Assembly: GCA_002347705.1 (NCBI GenBank)
Contig: DDWY01000065.1
Location: 1 to 52,101, forward strand
Length of the DNA: 52,101 bases
Source: Anaerolineaceae bacterium UBA2274
Lineage (GTDB): Bacteria > Chloroflexota > Anaerolineae > Anaerolineales > Anaerolineaceae
Reading direction: 5' to 3'
In this document: positions 15,598 to 23,518 of the stretch, in pieces
Layout: each line of letters starts with the position of its first letter
How positions within the stretch are numbered: the stretch's first letter is position 1
Program-made: the position numbers and the translations under genes
The notes under the pieces: generated by a model
Databases searched by the model: none
Told to the model about the DNA's origin: nothing
Seen by the model: only the letters and a program-made list of their open reading frames with translations

Positions 15598-16505
15598 ATG
15601 GCTAAAACATATTATGTCTACATCATCACAGACAGCTCCCACCAAACCTTATATACTGGCATAACCAACAATCTGCCACGACGCATCTGGCAGCATAAGA
15701 ATGGTCAGGGTGGGGGGTTCACATCCCGTTATAAATCAAAATACCTGGTGTATTATGCAGAGACAAATGATGTGTGCAGTGCCATCGCTGAGGAGAAAAG
15801 GATTAAGGGGGGAAGCCGCGCTAAAAAGATTGCGTTGATCGAACAGCAAAATCCAGAGTGGAAAGACTTGTCAGCTGATTGGTAAGCACGGTGAAGATTT
15901 GTCTTTACTCTGCGATTGATAACCTCTTTTGATCTGTCATTGCGAACTTCTTTTGTGAAGCAATCTAAACTTCCGGTAGACCAATACGTTTGAGGTAGCA
16001 AGATCACAGTCAAAAATCACGAAGTGTTTGTGAACCTCTCGCGAAGCTTAAGTGCAAATAGTTTAGATTGCTTCGTCCCTCGCAATGACAGGAGGATACG
16101 ATCAGGAAGCATTTTAATCCTCTCACGTTTCTTGCGGACTAACAGTTTAAATTGCTTCATCCATACTCTGTACGCAAGCAGTCGCAATCACAGAAGGGCA
16201 GGATGTCCGGTCTACCTCACTGTCGTTGCAAACCTCTTTTAAATCTGTCACATCGTACCCGTAGGGTAGTGCAAACTTCTTTAAATCCTGTCACAGCGTA
16301 CCCGCAGGGTATTGCGAACCTCTTTTGTGAAGCAATCTAAACTACTGGAATCCCACGAAGGCTTGAATGCCAGAACCACACTTTCCCTCGCGAAGCGTAA
16401 AAGGTTAGGTGTTTGTGAACGTCTTACGTTGCTCGAGTGCAACCAGTTTAAATTGCTTCATCCATACTCTGTACGCAAGCAGTCGCAATGACAAAGACTC
16501 CAACC
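15160..16505. repeat. Array of interspersed repeats surrounding the GIY-YIG gene
   Basis: Two unit types alternate. Unit A (GATTGCTTCGTCCCTACTCT, then a TACGCAAGCAGTCGCAAT-like part) occurs near 15200, 15500, 16060, 16150 and 16450, sometimes shortened. Unit B (GTCATTGCGAACTTCTTTTG followed by GAAGCAATCTAAAC) occurs near 15358, 15936 and 16310. A GTACCCGCAGGGTA-like dyad is linked to some copies. A lone related copy is at about 51700. Such TTGCGA/GAAGCAAT repeats are widespread in bacterial genomes. Confidence 0.75.
15598..15885 (+). CDS. Small GIY-YIG nuclease-family protein
   Basis: The 95-residue protein has the GIY-YIG core: YYVYIITDS, then TLYTGITNNLPRRIWQH with the conserved Arg, and a later Glu (AIAEEKRIKG) that would bind the metal. 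It matches the short single-domain group (YhbQ/UPF0213-like), nucleases with no DNA-binding extension. The ATG at 15598 is used because the upstream part of the frame is translated repeat sequence. The gene is flanked on both sides by unit A and B repeats. No neighbour suggests a repair operon. Confidence 0.85.
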   Translation: MAKTYYVYIITDSSHQTLYTGITNNLPRRIWQHKNGQGGGFTSRYKSKYLVYYAETNDVCSAIAEEKRIKGGSRAKKIALIEQQNPEWKDLSADW

Positions 16506-16574
16506 AATGCATTCCAATGATTGCCCTTAGGCAAGGGTATAATCAGAGAAACACAAGAATACTGGAGGCTTTTA
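15886..16574. other. Repeat-filled gap between GIY-YIG gene and manC
   Basis: The stretch is made almost wholly of unit A and B repeat copies. No other gene is supported. The last 60 bases carry the ribosome site GGAGG (16564-16568) of the next gene. Confidence 0.6.
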
Positions 16575-17645
16575 ATGGATTATGCCTTGATCATGGCAGG
16601 TGGTGCTGGCACGCGTTTGTGGCCGCTGAGTCGTGAACATCTCCCCAAACCCGCCCTTCGTCTTTATGGCGACAAAAGTATGTTTGAAATTGCAGTCGAA
16701 AGGCTCTTGCCTCTGTTCTCACCGGATAAAATCCTGGTAGTAGCCAGCGCTGATCACAACCAGGTCTTGCATGAGCAAGTCCCATCCATCCCTGAAGCCA
16801 ACTTTATTGTTGAGCCGGAAGGCCGTGGTACGGCACCGGCGATCGGTTTGGCAGCTATTCACCTGGAAACCCGTGACCCCGATGCAACCATGGCGGTACT
16901 GACGGCGGACCATATCATTGGCAAACCGGAGGTCTTCAGGTCAGTCATCAGCTCTGCTCTGGCTTTTGCCAAGGATGAATACCTCGTCACGCTTGGCATC
17001 AAACCTACCTGGCCGTCGACCTCCTATGGCTACATCGAGCAAGCAGAACTTCTGGGGGAGAAACTGGGTTTCAAGGCATACAAAGCGGAGCGTTTTGTGG
17101 AAAAGCCGATTGCCCAAAATGCGCAGCGGATGGTTAACCTGGGAAAGTACTCCTGGAATAGCGGTATGTTTATCTGGCAAGTGGATCGGATCATGGGGGA
17201 ATTCAAGTGGCAGATGCCGGATCTGTATGCGCGCCTGATGCGCATAGCCGAAAAAATCGGGACTGAGCAATATGATGCGGTTTTAAACGAATTGTGGCCG
17301 GGCATTGCCAAACAGACAATTGACTACGGCATCATGGAAAATGCCAAACGGGTGATCGTTTTGCCGGCAGACATGGATTGGCTGGATGTGGGCACCTGGA
17401 ACAGCCTCAAGACCGTACTCGACTCGGATGAGAAGGGCAACAGTAAAAGTGGCGAAGTAATACTTCGGGATTCAGAAAATTCGATGGTCATTGGCGGCAA
17501 GCGCCTCGTGGCTGGGATTGGGTTGGAAAACCTGATCATTGTGGATACTCCCGATGCACTCCTGGTGTGCGACATGGCTCATGCCGGAGAGGTGAAGGCT
17601 TTTGTGGAATATCTGAAGGAAATTGGACGTCAGGATTTGGCGTAG
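16575..17645 (+). CDS. manC: Mannose-1-phosphate guanylyltransferase
   Basis: The enzyme makes GDP-mannose from mannose-1-phosphate and GTP for polysaccharide and glycolipid synthesis. The 356-residue protein has the nucleotidyltransferase signature GGAGTRLWPLSR at 9-20, the FVEKP motif, WNSGMFIW, and the central ADHII strand. It is the single-domain form, lacking the C-terminal isomerase cupin. The ATG at 16575 follows a perfect GGAGG ribosome site by 6 bases; the 18 upstream codons in frame are intergenic. No sugar genes adjoin it, so it seems to be a lone transcription unit. Confidence 0.92.
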   Translation: MDYALIMAGGAGTRLWPLSREHLPKPALRLYGDKSMFEIAVERLLPLFSPDKILVVASADHNQVLHEQVPSIPEANFIVEPEGRGTAPAIGLAAIHLETRDPDATMAVLTADHIIGKPEVFRSVISSALAFAKDEYLVTLGIKPTWPSTSYGYIEQAELLGEKLGFKAYKAERFVEKPIAQNAQRMVNLGKYSWNSGMFIWQVDRIMGEFKWQMPDLYARLMRIAEKIGTEQYDAVLNELWPGIAKQTIDYGIMENAKRVIVLPADMDWLDVGTWNSLKTVLDSDEKGNSKSGEVILRDSENSMVIGGKRLVAGIGLENLIIVDTPDALLVCDMAHAGEVKAFVEYLKEIGRQDLA

Positions 17646-17809
17646 GATCAGCTGATAGAGAATAGCTCGTAGCTGGTAGGGGAGGTTAACGTGCACCAAG
17701 CGCATGGCGTCAGAGAACGGGAACTTGCCAGGTTTCGGTCATAGTCTGCCTACCTGAAAAACCGCTGTTATTCAGCATCAATGGAGACCGATCTATCGCG
17801 GATTTGCCT

Positions 17810-19102
17810 CTAACGCGCTTCAAGCACCTTGAGTTTGTAGAGTTCCTCCACTGCCAGCGCAACTTTGGTTACCGAAGCATCACGCGTGGTGGGATAAACA
17901 AAGTAAGTGTCATCCAGGGTGCTGACGTCGATGCAGTCCATTTTCTTGTCGATGTAGTTGTATTCAATGTGGATCGAGTACAAAGAGGGGACCGTCTTCA
18001 CGACTTCGAACTTGTCACCCAAATACTCTCCGCGCAGGATGATGCCATCCATATCATGCCGCAACCAACCCTTGCCCATCTGGACAAAACCATCGCTGTT
18101 GGGCAGGGAATCCACCAGAACTTCACATTCCAGAGCATAAGTGCCGGCTTCGATCTCACGCCGGACGTTCGCCCGCTCCCATTCGTACCAGTCAGGGGGA
18201 TGGGGGAATTCCGTGTCGCCTTCAACAGCCTGGAGTTGACCATACTCGGTTAATTGCCAGTGTTTGCCGCAGGCTTCGCAGAAAATTTCACTTCCCTGGC
18301 TGTTCATGCGGTACTCCGTCTGGCAGTGGGGGCACTGGTATAGCACACGATGCAGCCCTTCAGCACGGTCAGGGGCGTCCTGAACGATTTTATTTTCGAA
18401 CTGCCAGGCAAAGTCGTCGTATTCGAAACCTTCCTCGACACGCTGCTGGATGGTTTTTGCGTCGAGCGTTTCAACTTCCTGCTGGGTGAGCAGCAGTTTT
18501 AGCTCTGTGGAGGTTGGAACGTCGCGATTAATTTGATTCCAAGAAGGTTCGTTGATGTGATGTCCGTGTGAGATCAAGGTTACGACTGGAACTTTCAAAA
18601 AGCGAATCATTTTGCCCAGAGATTCTGGCAGGATCGCGTCTGTGCCGATCAGGGAATAGCGGGCTTCAGGATAATAAGCGACGATCTGGTTCTGTTTGAG
18701 CAATTTGACTGTCTGCCGGATCAGCTCGAGATCGTTAACAAATTTGCGTTTGGCAATACAGCCGACCTCACGCATGATCCACTCACGCCCGATGAAGCCA
18801 TCCAGTGCGACTACGTAGTTGGCACGCTTTGGGAAGATGGCAGCGGTCATGACTTTAAAGTCGAAAAAACTGTTATGGTTGCAAAGTAACAAGTAAGGAG
18901 GCTTGACGCCCTGTAAATCACGGTAAAAGTGCGTTTTATGCTTCCAGACGTCAGGATAACTGAGCGCCCAGGCGACTGGAGTCAAATATCTGGCTTGGGG
19001 CTTGACTTCTTTGAAGAAGTCATAGCGCGGGAAGTCGGCAATTTTTGTATTTGCCAGCTTCTGGTTGTAGTTCCCCATGACATTGTCGGTAAAAGTGCCC
19101 AT
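17810..19102 (-). CDS. PlsC-type acyltransferase with zinc ribbon
   Basis: PlsC-type enzymes transfer acyl chains to lysophosphatidate or similar acceptors. The 430-residue protein shows the HX4D catalytic motif as His76-NSFF-Asp81 and a YPEARYS motif (144-150) in place of the usual FPEGTRS. It continues with a four-Cys zinc ribbon (Cys257, Cys260, Cys275, Cys278) and a C-terminal region of about 130 residues that I do not recognise. Acyltransferases of about 240 residues are usual, so the ribbon and tail are an added module. Substrate cannot be told. It is convergent with manC. Confidence 0.8.
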   Translation of the reverse strand: MGTFTDNVMGNYNQKLANTKIADFPRYDFFKEVKPQARYLTPVAWALSYPDVWKHKTHFYRDLQGVKPPYLLLCNHNSFFDFKVMTAAIFPKRANYVVALDGFIGREWIMREVGCIAKRKFVNDLELIRQTVKLLKQNQIVAYYPEARYSLIGTDAILPESLGKMIRFLKVPVVTLISHGHHINEPSWNQINRDVPTSTELKLLLTQQEVETLDAKTIQQRVEEGFEYDDFAWQFENKIVQDAPDRAEGLHRVLYQCPHCQTEYRMNSQGSEIFCEACGKHWQLTEYGQLQAVEGDTEFPHPPDWYEWERANVRREIEAGTYALECEVLVDSLPNSDGFVQMGKGWLRHDMDGIILRGEYLGDKFEVVKTVPSLYSIHIEYNYIDKKMDCIDVSTLDDTYFVYPTTRDASVTKVALAVEELYKLKVLEAR

Positions 19103-19409
19103 TATTAAACTCTCCGTAAAGGGTTCGCCGTCGCAAGTCCGGAGACCCTGAATATGTAAACATTAACTTGTAAACTTTGAAATAGTTGCAAGCCCTTAAT
19201 TTCACAAGTATTTTACCCGATGTGGATGTTTTCAGTGGTGGAGGAAGAACGAAGACGCAGACATTTAAGGGTGAGAGTGTAGATAAGCTCAGCAATACCA
19301 GATTTGTGCCAGATCATACTGGACAAAAGAGAAACTTTGGTTGTACCAGGCGAAAGCATGCTTTAGTTCGGGTTATAATAAATTACCGAAAATATGAAAG
19401 GAGTTTTGA
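19103..19409. other. Divergent promoter region, acyltransferase / bacterioferritins
   Basis: No gene is supported. A -10 TATAAT lies at 19374-19379 in front of the bacterioferritin ribosome site (AAAGGAG at about 19398). No good -35 is visible. Confidence 0.45.
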
Positions 19410-19874
19410 ATGAAAGGTAAACCTGAAATTATTGAAAAACTGAACTACTTGCTGGCGGATGAGTTGACAGCTGTCAACCAGTATTTTGTTCATGCTGAAG
19501 AATGTGGAGATTGGGGTTATGAAGCCCTGCACGAAAGCATTGAAAAGCGCTCGATCGGTGAGATGAAACATGCTGAGAAGTTGATCTCGAGGATCCTTTT
19601 CCTTGGGGGCACACCAGTGGTAGATAAGCTTAACAAGATCCAGATTGCTGATACCGTTCCGGGTATGCTTGAAAATGACAAAAAAGCTGAAGAAGACGCG
19701 ATTAAGGATTACAACGAAGCCATAAAACTCGCGTCAGACTTATTGGATAACGGCACCAAGGAACTACTTGAAGGAATCCTGAGGGATGAAGAAGAGCATA
19801 TAGATTACATCGAGGCACAGCTTGAGCAAATCGAGCAAATGGGTCTTGAGCAGTATCTGACCACAGTGAAGTAA
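19410..19874 (+). CDS. bfr: Bacterioferritin, first of tandem pair
   Basis: Bacterioferritin stores iron in a 24-mer shell and binds heme between subunit pairs. The 154-residue protein keeps the full ferroxidase set at E. coli positions (Glu18, Glu51, His54, Glu94, Glu127, His130) and the heme-ligand Met52 (GEMKHAE). An AAAGGAG ribosome site precedes it. The second copy starts 12 bases after the stop, so the two are co-transcribed. Co-assembly as a mixed shell is possible, as in species with two Bfr genes, but here both keep heme ligand and ferroxidase, so the usual division of labour is not evident. Confidence 0.95.
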   Translation: MKGKPEIIEKLNYLLADELTAVNQYFVHAEECGDWGYEALHESIEKRSIGEMKHAEKLISRILFLGGTPVVDKLNKIQIADTVPGMLENDKKAEEDAIKDYNEAIKLASDLLDNGTKELLEGILRDEEEHIDYIEAQLEQIEQMGLEQYLTTVK

Positions 19875-19885
19875 GCGGAGGAAGC

Positions 19886-20350
19886 ATGAAAGGCACTGAA
19901 AAAGTAATTGAAACATTAAATGGTTTGCTGCGTGAAGAGCTAACTGCTATCAGCCAGTATATGGTCCATGCTGAGATGTACGAGGATTGGGCTTATGAGA
20001 AGCTCGGTGAAGCTGAAGAACATCGCGCCATTGAGGAAATGAAGCATGCAGAGACCCTAATTGAACGGATTCTGTTCCTGGAAGGGCGCCCGATCGTCAG
20101 CGAGCTCGATGCCATTCATATCGGCAAGACTGTGGATGAAATGCTCAAAAATGACCTCATCCTGGAGACTGATGCCGTTAGAATGTACAACGAAGCGATC
20201 AAACTGGTGGTTTCTGAAAAAGATAACCAAACCAAAAAGGTTTTGGAAAAGATTCTGTCAGATGAAGAAGAACATGTGGACTTCTTTGAAGAGCAAATTG
20301 GTCAGATTGAGCAGATGACACTGCCCTTCTATCTTTCCACGATTAAATAG
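19886..20350 (+). CDS. bfr: Bacterioferritin, second of tandem pair
   Basis: This 154-residue paralogue has the same length as the first and the same ferroxidase residues (Glu18, Glu51, His54, Glu94, Glu127, His130) plus Met52 in EEMKHAE. Identity to the first copy looks moderate, so the duplication is not recent. GGAGGAAGC just before the ATG is a strong ribosome site. A terminator follows 18 bases after the stop. Confidence 0.95.
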   Translation: MKGTEKVIETLNGLLREELTAISQYMVHAEMYEDWAYEKLGEAEEHRAIEEMKHAETLIERILFLEGRPIVSELDAIHIGKTVDEMLKNDLILETDAVRMYNEAIKLVVSEKDNQTKKVLEKILSDEEEHVDFFEEQIGQIEQMTLPFYLSTIK

Positions 20351-20367
20351 CACCTTTTCAAGCAAAA

Positions 20368-20395
20368 GACCCTGGCACAGCCGGGGTCTTTTTTT
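20368..20395 (+). terminator. Terminator after bacterioferritins
   Basis: GACCCTGGC (20368-20376) pairs with GCCGGGGTC (20380-20388) around ACA, followed by seven T. Confidence 0.93.
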
Positions 20396-20407
20396 GTTAG
20401 GTTTCGT

Positions 20408-20438
20408 TTGACATCCTGTGACCTTAAAGCGGTAAAAT
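20408..20438 (+). promoter_or_regulatory. Likely promoter of the MFS gene
   Basis: TTGACA (20408-20413) and TAAAAT (20433-20438) are 19 bases apart, a wide but usable spacing, 16 bases before the ATG. Confidence 0.45.
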
Positions 20439-20454
20439 CAGTGGGAGTTTTTTA

Positions 20455-21609
20455 ATGACTACTTTGCTGCTCATCATCATCTACATTGCTTTCATCAGCC
20501 TTGGGCTGCCCGATTCGATGCTTGGGGCTGCCTGGCCAGTGATGCAGGGCGAGCTCGGGCTGCCGCTTGCGGGGGCTGGGCTGGTCTCGATGATTGTTTC
20601 AGGCAGCACCATCATCTCGAGTCTGTTTAGCGGTGTGTTGATCCGCCGTTTGGGGACGGGCAAGCTGACGCTAATTAGCGTGTTGATGACCGCCCTGGCA
20701 CTGTTGGGATATTCTTTCAGCCAGAATTATCTTTGGCTCTGCATTATCGCGTTCCCGCTAGGATTAGGCGCAGGCGCGGTGGATGCGGCGCTGAATGATT
20801 TTGTGGCGCGCAACTTTGCGGCGCGGCATATGAACTGGCTTCACAGCTTTTGGGGTGTGGGTGCCACGACTGGTCCGTTGATCATGGCTTTCATGCTTAA
20901 TCAGACGGGTCGCTGGCAGATGGGCTACCGTACCGTCGCGATCGTCCAGTTCACATTGGTCGCAATACTTGCAATCTCGCTGCCCTTATGGCGGCGTTTT
21001 CCCACACCACCCTCACCGCCAACAGCCACAGGTAAGGGTAAGGGGCAGAAAATCCGTGGGATGACCCCAAATCTGGTGGCATTTTTTGCGTATTGTGCGG
21101 TGGAAGCCAGCACGGGGCTGTGGGCGGCCAGCTTTCTGGTGGAGCAGCGTGGGCTCAGCAGCGTTTTGGCGGCTGGAGGGGCTTCAGCTTACTATCTGGG
21201 GATCACCCTGGGAAGATTCCTCAATGGTTTTCTTTCATCCCATTTTGACGCAAAAAACCTGGTGCGGGGTGGGCAGGCGATGATCTTGCTGGGTATTAGC
21301 CTGTTGTTCCTGCCCTTACCGATATTGAGCCTTGCGGGTCTGATGATCATTGGTTTGGGTTGCGCGCCTATTTATCCAACCCTATTGCACGAAACCCCAC
21401 GCCGGTTTGGCGCGGAAAACTCAGCCAGTCTGATGGGCATACAGATGGCAACCGCCTATGTTGGTCTGACGCTGATGCCGCCGCTACTGGGATTAACCGT
21501 CGACCGCTTTGGTTTACAGCTCTATCCGTTAGGGCTGCTTTTGCTGGCATTGATGTTGACCATTGGGACAGAGCGGTTAAACAAAGTTTTGGCAGAGCAA
21601 AATATCTGA
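20455..21609 (+). CDS. Major facilitator superfamily transporter
   Basis: The 384-residue protein has about twelve membrane helices in two halves, with the MFS loop 2-3 signature as RRLGTGKLT (about 63-71) and a hydrophilic central loop (around 180-200). GGGAG precedes the ATG. The N-terminal motif SLGLPDSMLGAAWP resembles the fucose/sugar-type group of MFS proteins, but the substrate is not readable from sequence. It appears to be a single-gene unit. Confidence 0.85.
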   Translation: MTTLLLIIIYIAFISLGLPDSMLGAAWPVMQGELGLPLAGAGLVSMIVSGSTIISSLFSGVLIRRLGTGKLTLISVLMTALALLGYSFSQNYLWLCIIAFPLGLGAGAVDAALNDFVARNFAARHMNWLHSFWGVGATTGPLIMAFMLNQTGRWQMGYRTVAIVQFTLVAILAISLPLWRRFPTPPSPPTATGKGKGQKIRGMTPNLVAFFAYCAVEASTGLWAASFLVEQRGLSSVLAAGGASAYYLGITLGRFLNGFLSSHFDAKNLVRGGQAMILLGISLLFLPLPILSLAGLMIIGLGCAPIYPTLLHETPRRFGAENSASLMGIQMATAYVGLTLMPPLLGLTVDRFGLQLYPLGLLLLALMLTIGTERLNKVLAEQNI

Positions 21610-21688
21610 CAGGGGTTATACAAACATTATAAAGTTGGAAGGCTTCTATTAAAATTTCAATGATGGTTGAATGAGATAGGAGTTGACC

Positions 21689-21859
21689 ATGAAAAAGCAA
21701 ATCCCAAAGAAAGACGAAGACCCACAAATGTATCCCCCTGATCCTTGTGCGGATACAGCCCAAGCTCAAAAGACACATCCCAAAACAGCGGTTGAGGGCG
21801 GACCGATTTACCGAACCGATATCCCCAAGAACATACCACCAAATATTCCGTTGAAATAG
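21689..21859 (+). CDS. Small proline-rich protein, unknown
   Basis: A 56-residue frame starts at ATG 21689 with AGGAG at 21679-21683, six bases before it, and is closed by a terminator 23 bases past its stop. The protein is basic at the N-terminus and rich in Pro, with PPDPCADTAQ in the middle and a C-terminal IPKNIPPNIPLK. I recognise no family. It has no signal peptide or membrane segment. The strong ribosome site and its own terminator are the reasons for calling it. Confidence 0.55.
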   Translation: MKKQIPKKDEDPQMYPPDPCADTAQAQKTHPKTAVEGGPIYRTDIPKNIPPNIPLK

Positions 21860-21881
21860 CATGACTTTTCATGCACTACGA

Positions 21882-21912
21882 AACCGGGAGTAACCATTCG
21901 CTCCCGGTTTTT
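21882..21912 (+). terminator. Terminator after the small protein gene
   Basis: AACCGGGAG (21882-21890) and CTCCCGGTT (21901-21909) form a 9-bp stem with a 10-base loop, followed by TTT. Confidence 0.85.
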
Positions 21913-21990
21913 GTTTCACTGTTGTCTTTTGAAGATGACAATCCATATCATACCCGACGGGCTTGTTCAGGAAAATGCGATGATATCAGT

Positions 21991-22110
21991 TGGGGGGGTG
22001 ACCAAGCCCCTCCATACGGCTGGGCTTTAGTCCAGCCGCGATGTCTGGAAATATTGATGTTTGCGATGTAAGAAAAGTTTGCCGGGTTCAAATGCGGAAC
22101 CCGGCCTACG
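21991..22110. repeat. Dispersed palindromic repeats before tldE 3' end
   Basis: The first element has GGCTGG...CCAGCC arms (about 22018-22037) preceded by a GGGGG/CCCC dyad. The second is GCCGGGTTC (22081-22089) with GAACCCGGC (22097-22105), followed by CTACGAAAA as in the copy at 42138. Confidence 0.75.
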
Positions 22111-22131
22111 AAAAACCTTATGAAAACACCC

Positions 22132-23517
22132 CTAATACGACGGATTGGAGTGGGAGATTTCGATCTCCTTCACGCAGATAAAGCGCGGCACTTTCAGCGC
22201 GGTTGGGTTACGGCGGCCGTAGCTGCTGGACACATTATAGGCAACCTGCTCATTGCTCACCCACTGCACCCGCTCGCCAAAGAAATCACTGAATTTCTGG
22301 GTCAGGCGCACATTGTAGGGCACCTGCACGCTTCCATCCTTCTTCAAAAACAGCGCGCCAAAGCGGCTGGATCCGGTCACCATGCCCTGGGTTGGGTTGA
22401 CCACGTTCATGTAATGAATGTAAGGCACGTAGAGGATGTCTTCTTCGCGCGGCATTTCGAGCAAGTCTTTTAGTGTCGCGACCGATTTTTCTCCGCCATC
22501 CATCACCAGGCTGGCATGGGTGACGTCGTGCCCAGTGGGGGTTTTCCCGAATTCGTCGGCTGAATCCTGGTCCCACATAAAAGCCTGGAAGCGTCCTTCT
22601 GCAATTAAGGGGAAGGGTTTTCTTTCCAAGCCATAGCGGTCAGCATTTTGAGCGTAGATCTCTACTTCTCGCGGGTCATCCAAGAGATTGATTTTTTCTG
22701 AAAACAGGTGTTTGCCCTGATCTTCTTCCTTCAGGAACGAATACCCCTGCATGAGGGCACCGCCGGTCATGCCGTAGTAAGCCATGATGTTGCTCAATTC
22801 AGCGGTAGCCGCCGGCCCGAGCACAACCGTATACTTGCCCACCGGCAGTTGAACGCTCTGGTCTTCCTGATAATGCTTCACCAGCAAGGCAAGATCAGCA
22901 TGCAAGCCTTCTGCATCCAGGTCGCTCTTCTTTTGGGCACTTTGCTCAGCGTTGACCTCCCATTTCAGACTTTCGGAGGATAGAACAGCAGTGATTTGCG
23001 CGTCTGTAGAGCGGAAGGTTTGGCTGTGCTCGTTGGCTGTGCTGATCTGAGCAGTGGTGGTTGTTCCGCTGCTGAAGATGCCGCTCAATTTCACGTCATC
23101 GTTTTCCAAGCCTTCCGCAAGAGTGTTGAAATAGGCCAGACGTTCTTCGTTAGTCAGAGCGGCTAAAGCCGGGTCGAAGGCACGCTCGTCAAGCACATCC
23201 TTTTCATAGACGGGGAAGGTGGGCTCATAGCTGAGCGCCTGAGCGTGAGGCAGCATTTCCACCAGGGCGTCCAAACCTTTTTCCATACTTTCGAAATCAG
23301 ATGGATCGGCAATCATGCTATAACTGACTTTTTTCCGACCGTCGAAAGCGATGAAGTCCAGCGAGATCAGGTGCTCATTGGTGTTGAGCGAAATCGCCGA
23401 ATTTGCGAAACGCATCAGGTAGCTGTCTTCTTCGTGATAAGAGATCAATGCTTGCAGTCCCCTTTTTATGGCGGACTGGCGCAGTTTTTGTAATAAGTCA
23501 ATGACCTGGTTGCTCAT
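22132..23517 (-). CDS. tldE: TldE/PmbA-family protease subunit
   Basis: TldE (PmbA) pairs with TldD to form a metalloprotease that trims peptides such as microcin precursors and unfolded substrates. The 461-residue protein has the family pattern, with YKNGxxG-like elements replaced by ISLNTNEHLISLDFIAFDGRKK and the conserved EGRFQAFMWDQDSADEFGKTPTGHD segment near 320-340, but no HExxxH. That fits the non-catalytic partner. It begins one base after the tldD stop, so the two are co-expressed. Confidence 0.85.
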   Translation of the reverse strand: MSNQVIDLLQKLRQSAIKRGLQALISYHEEDSYLMRFANSAISLNTNEHLISLDFIAFDGRKKVSYSMIADPSDFESMEKGLDALVEMLPHAQALSYEPTFPVYEKDVLDERAFDPALAALTNEERLAYFNTLAEGLENDDVKLSGIFSSGTTTTAQISTANEHSQTFRSTDAQITAVLSSESLKWEVNAEQSAQKKSDLDAEGLHADLALLVKHYQEDQSVQLPVGKYTVVLGPAATAELSNIMAYYGMTGGALMQGYSFLKEEDQGKHLFSEKINLLDDPREVEIYAQNADRYGLERKPFPLIAEGRFQAFMWDQDSADEFGKTPTGHDVTHASLVMDGGEKSVATLKDLLEMPREEDILYVPYIHYMNVVNPTQGMVTGSSRFGALFLKKDGSVQVPYNVRLTQKFSDFFGERVQWVSNEQVAYNVSSSYGRRNPTALKVPRFICVKEIEISHSNPSY

Positions 23518-23518
23518 C

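Noticed and set aside
15160..16505. CRISPR array
   Set aside because: Repeat units differ in length, order and spacing, there are no regular spacers and no cas genes.
22081..22110. GGGTTCAAATGC... resembling a tRNA T-arm
   Set aside because: It is one copy of a dispersed palindrome (also at 42138 and 34433); no acceptor, D or anticodon arms around it.
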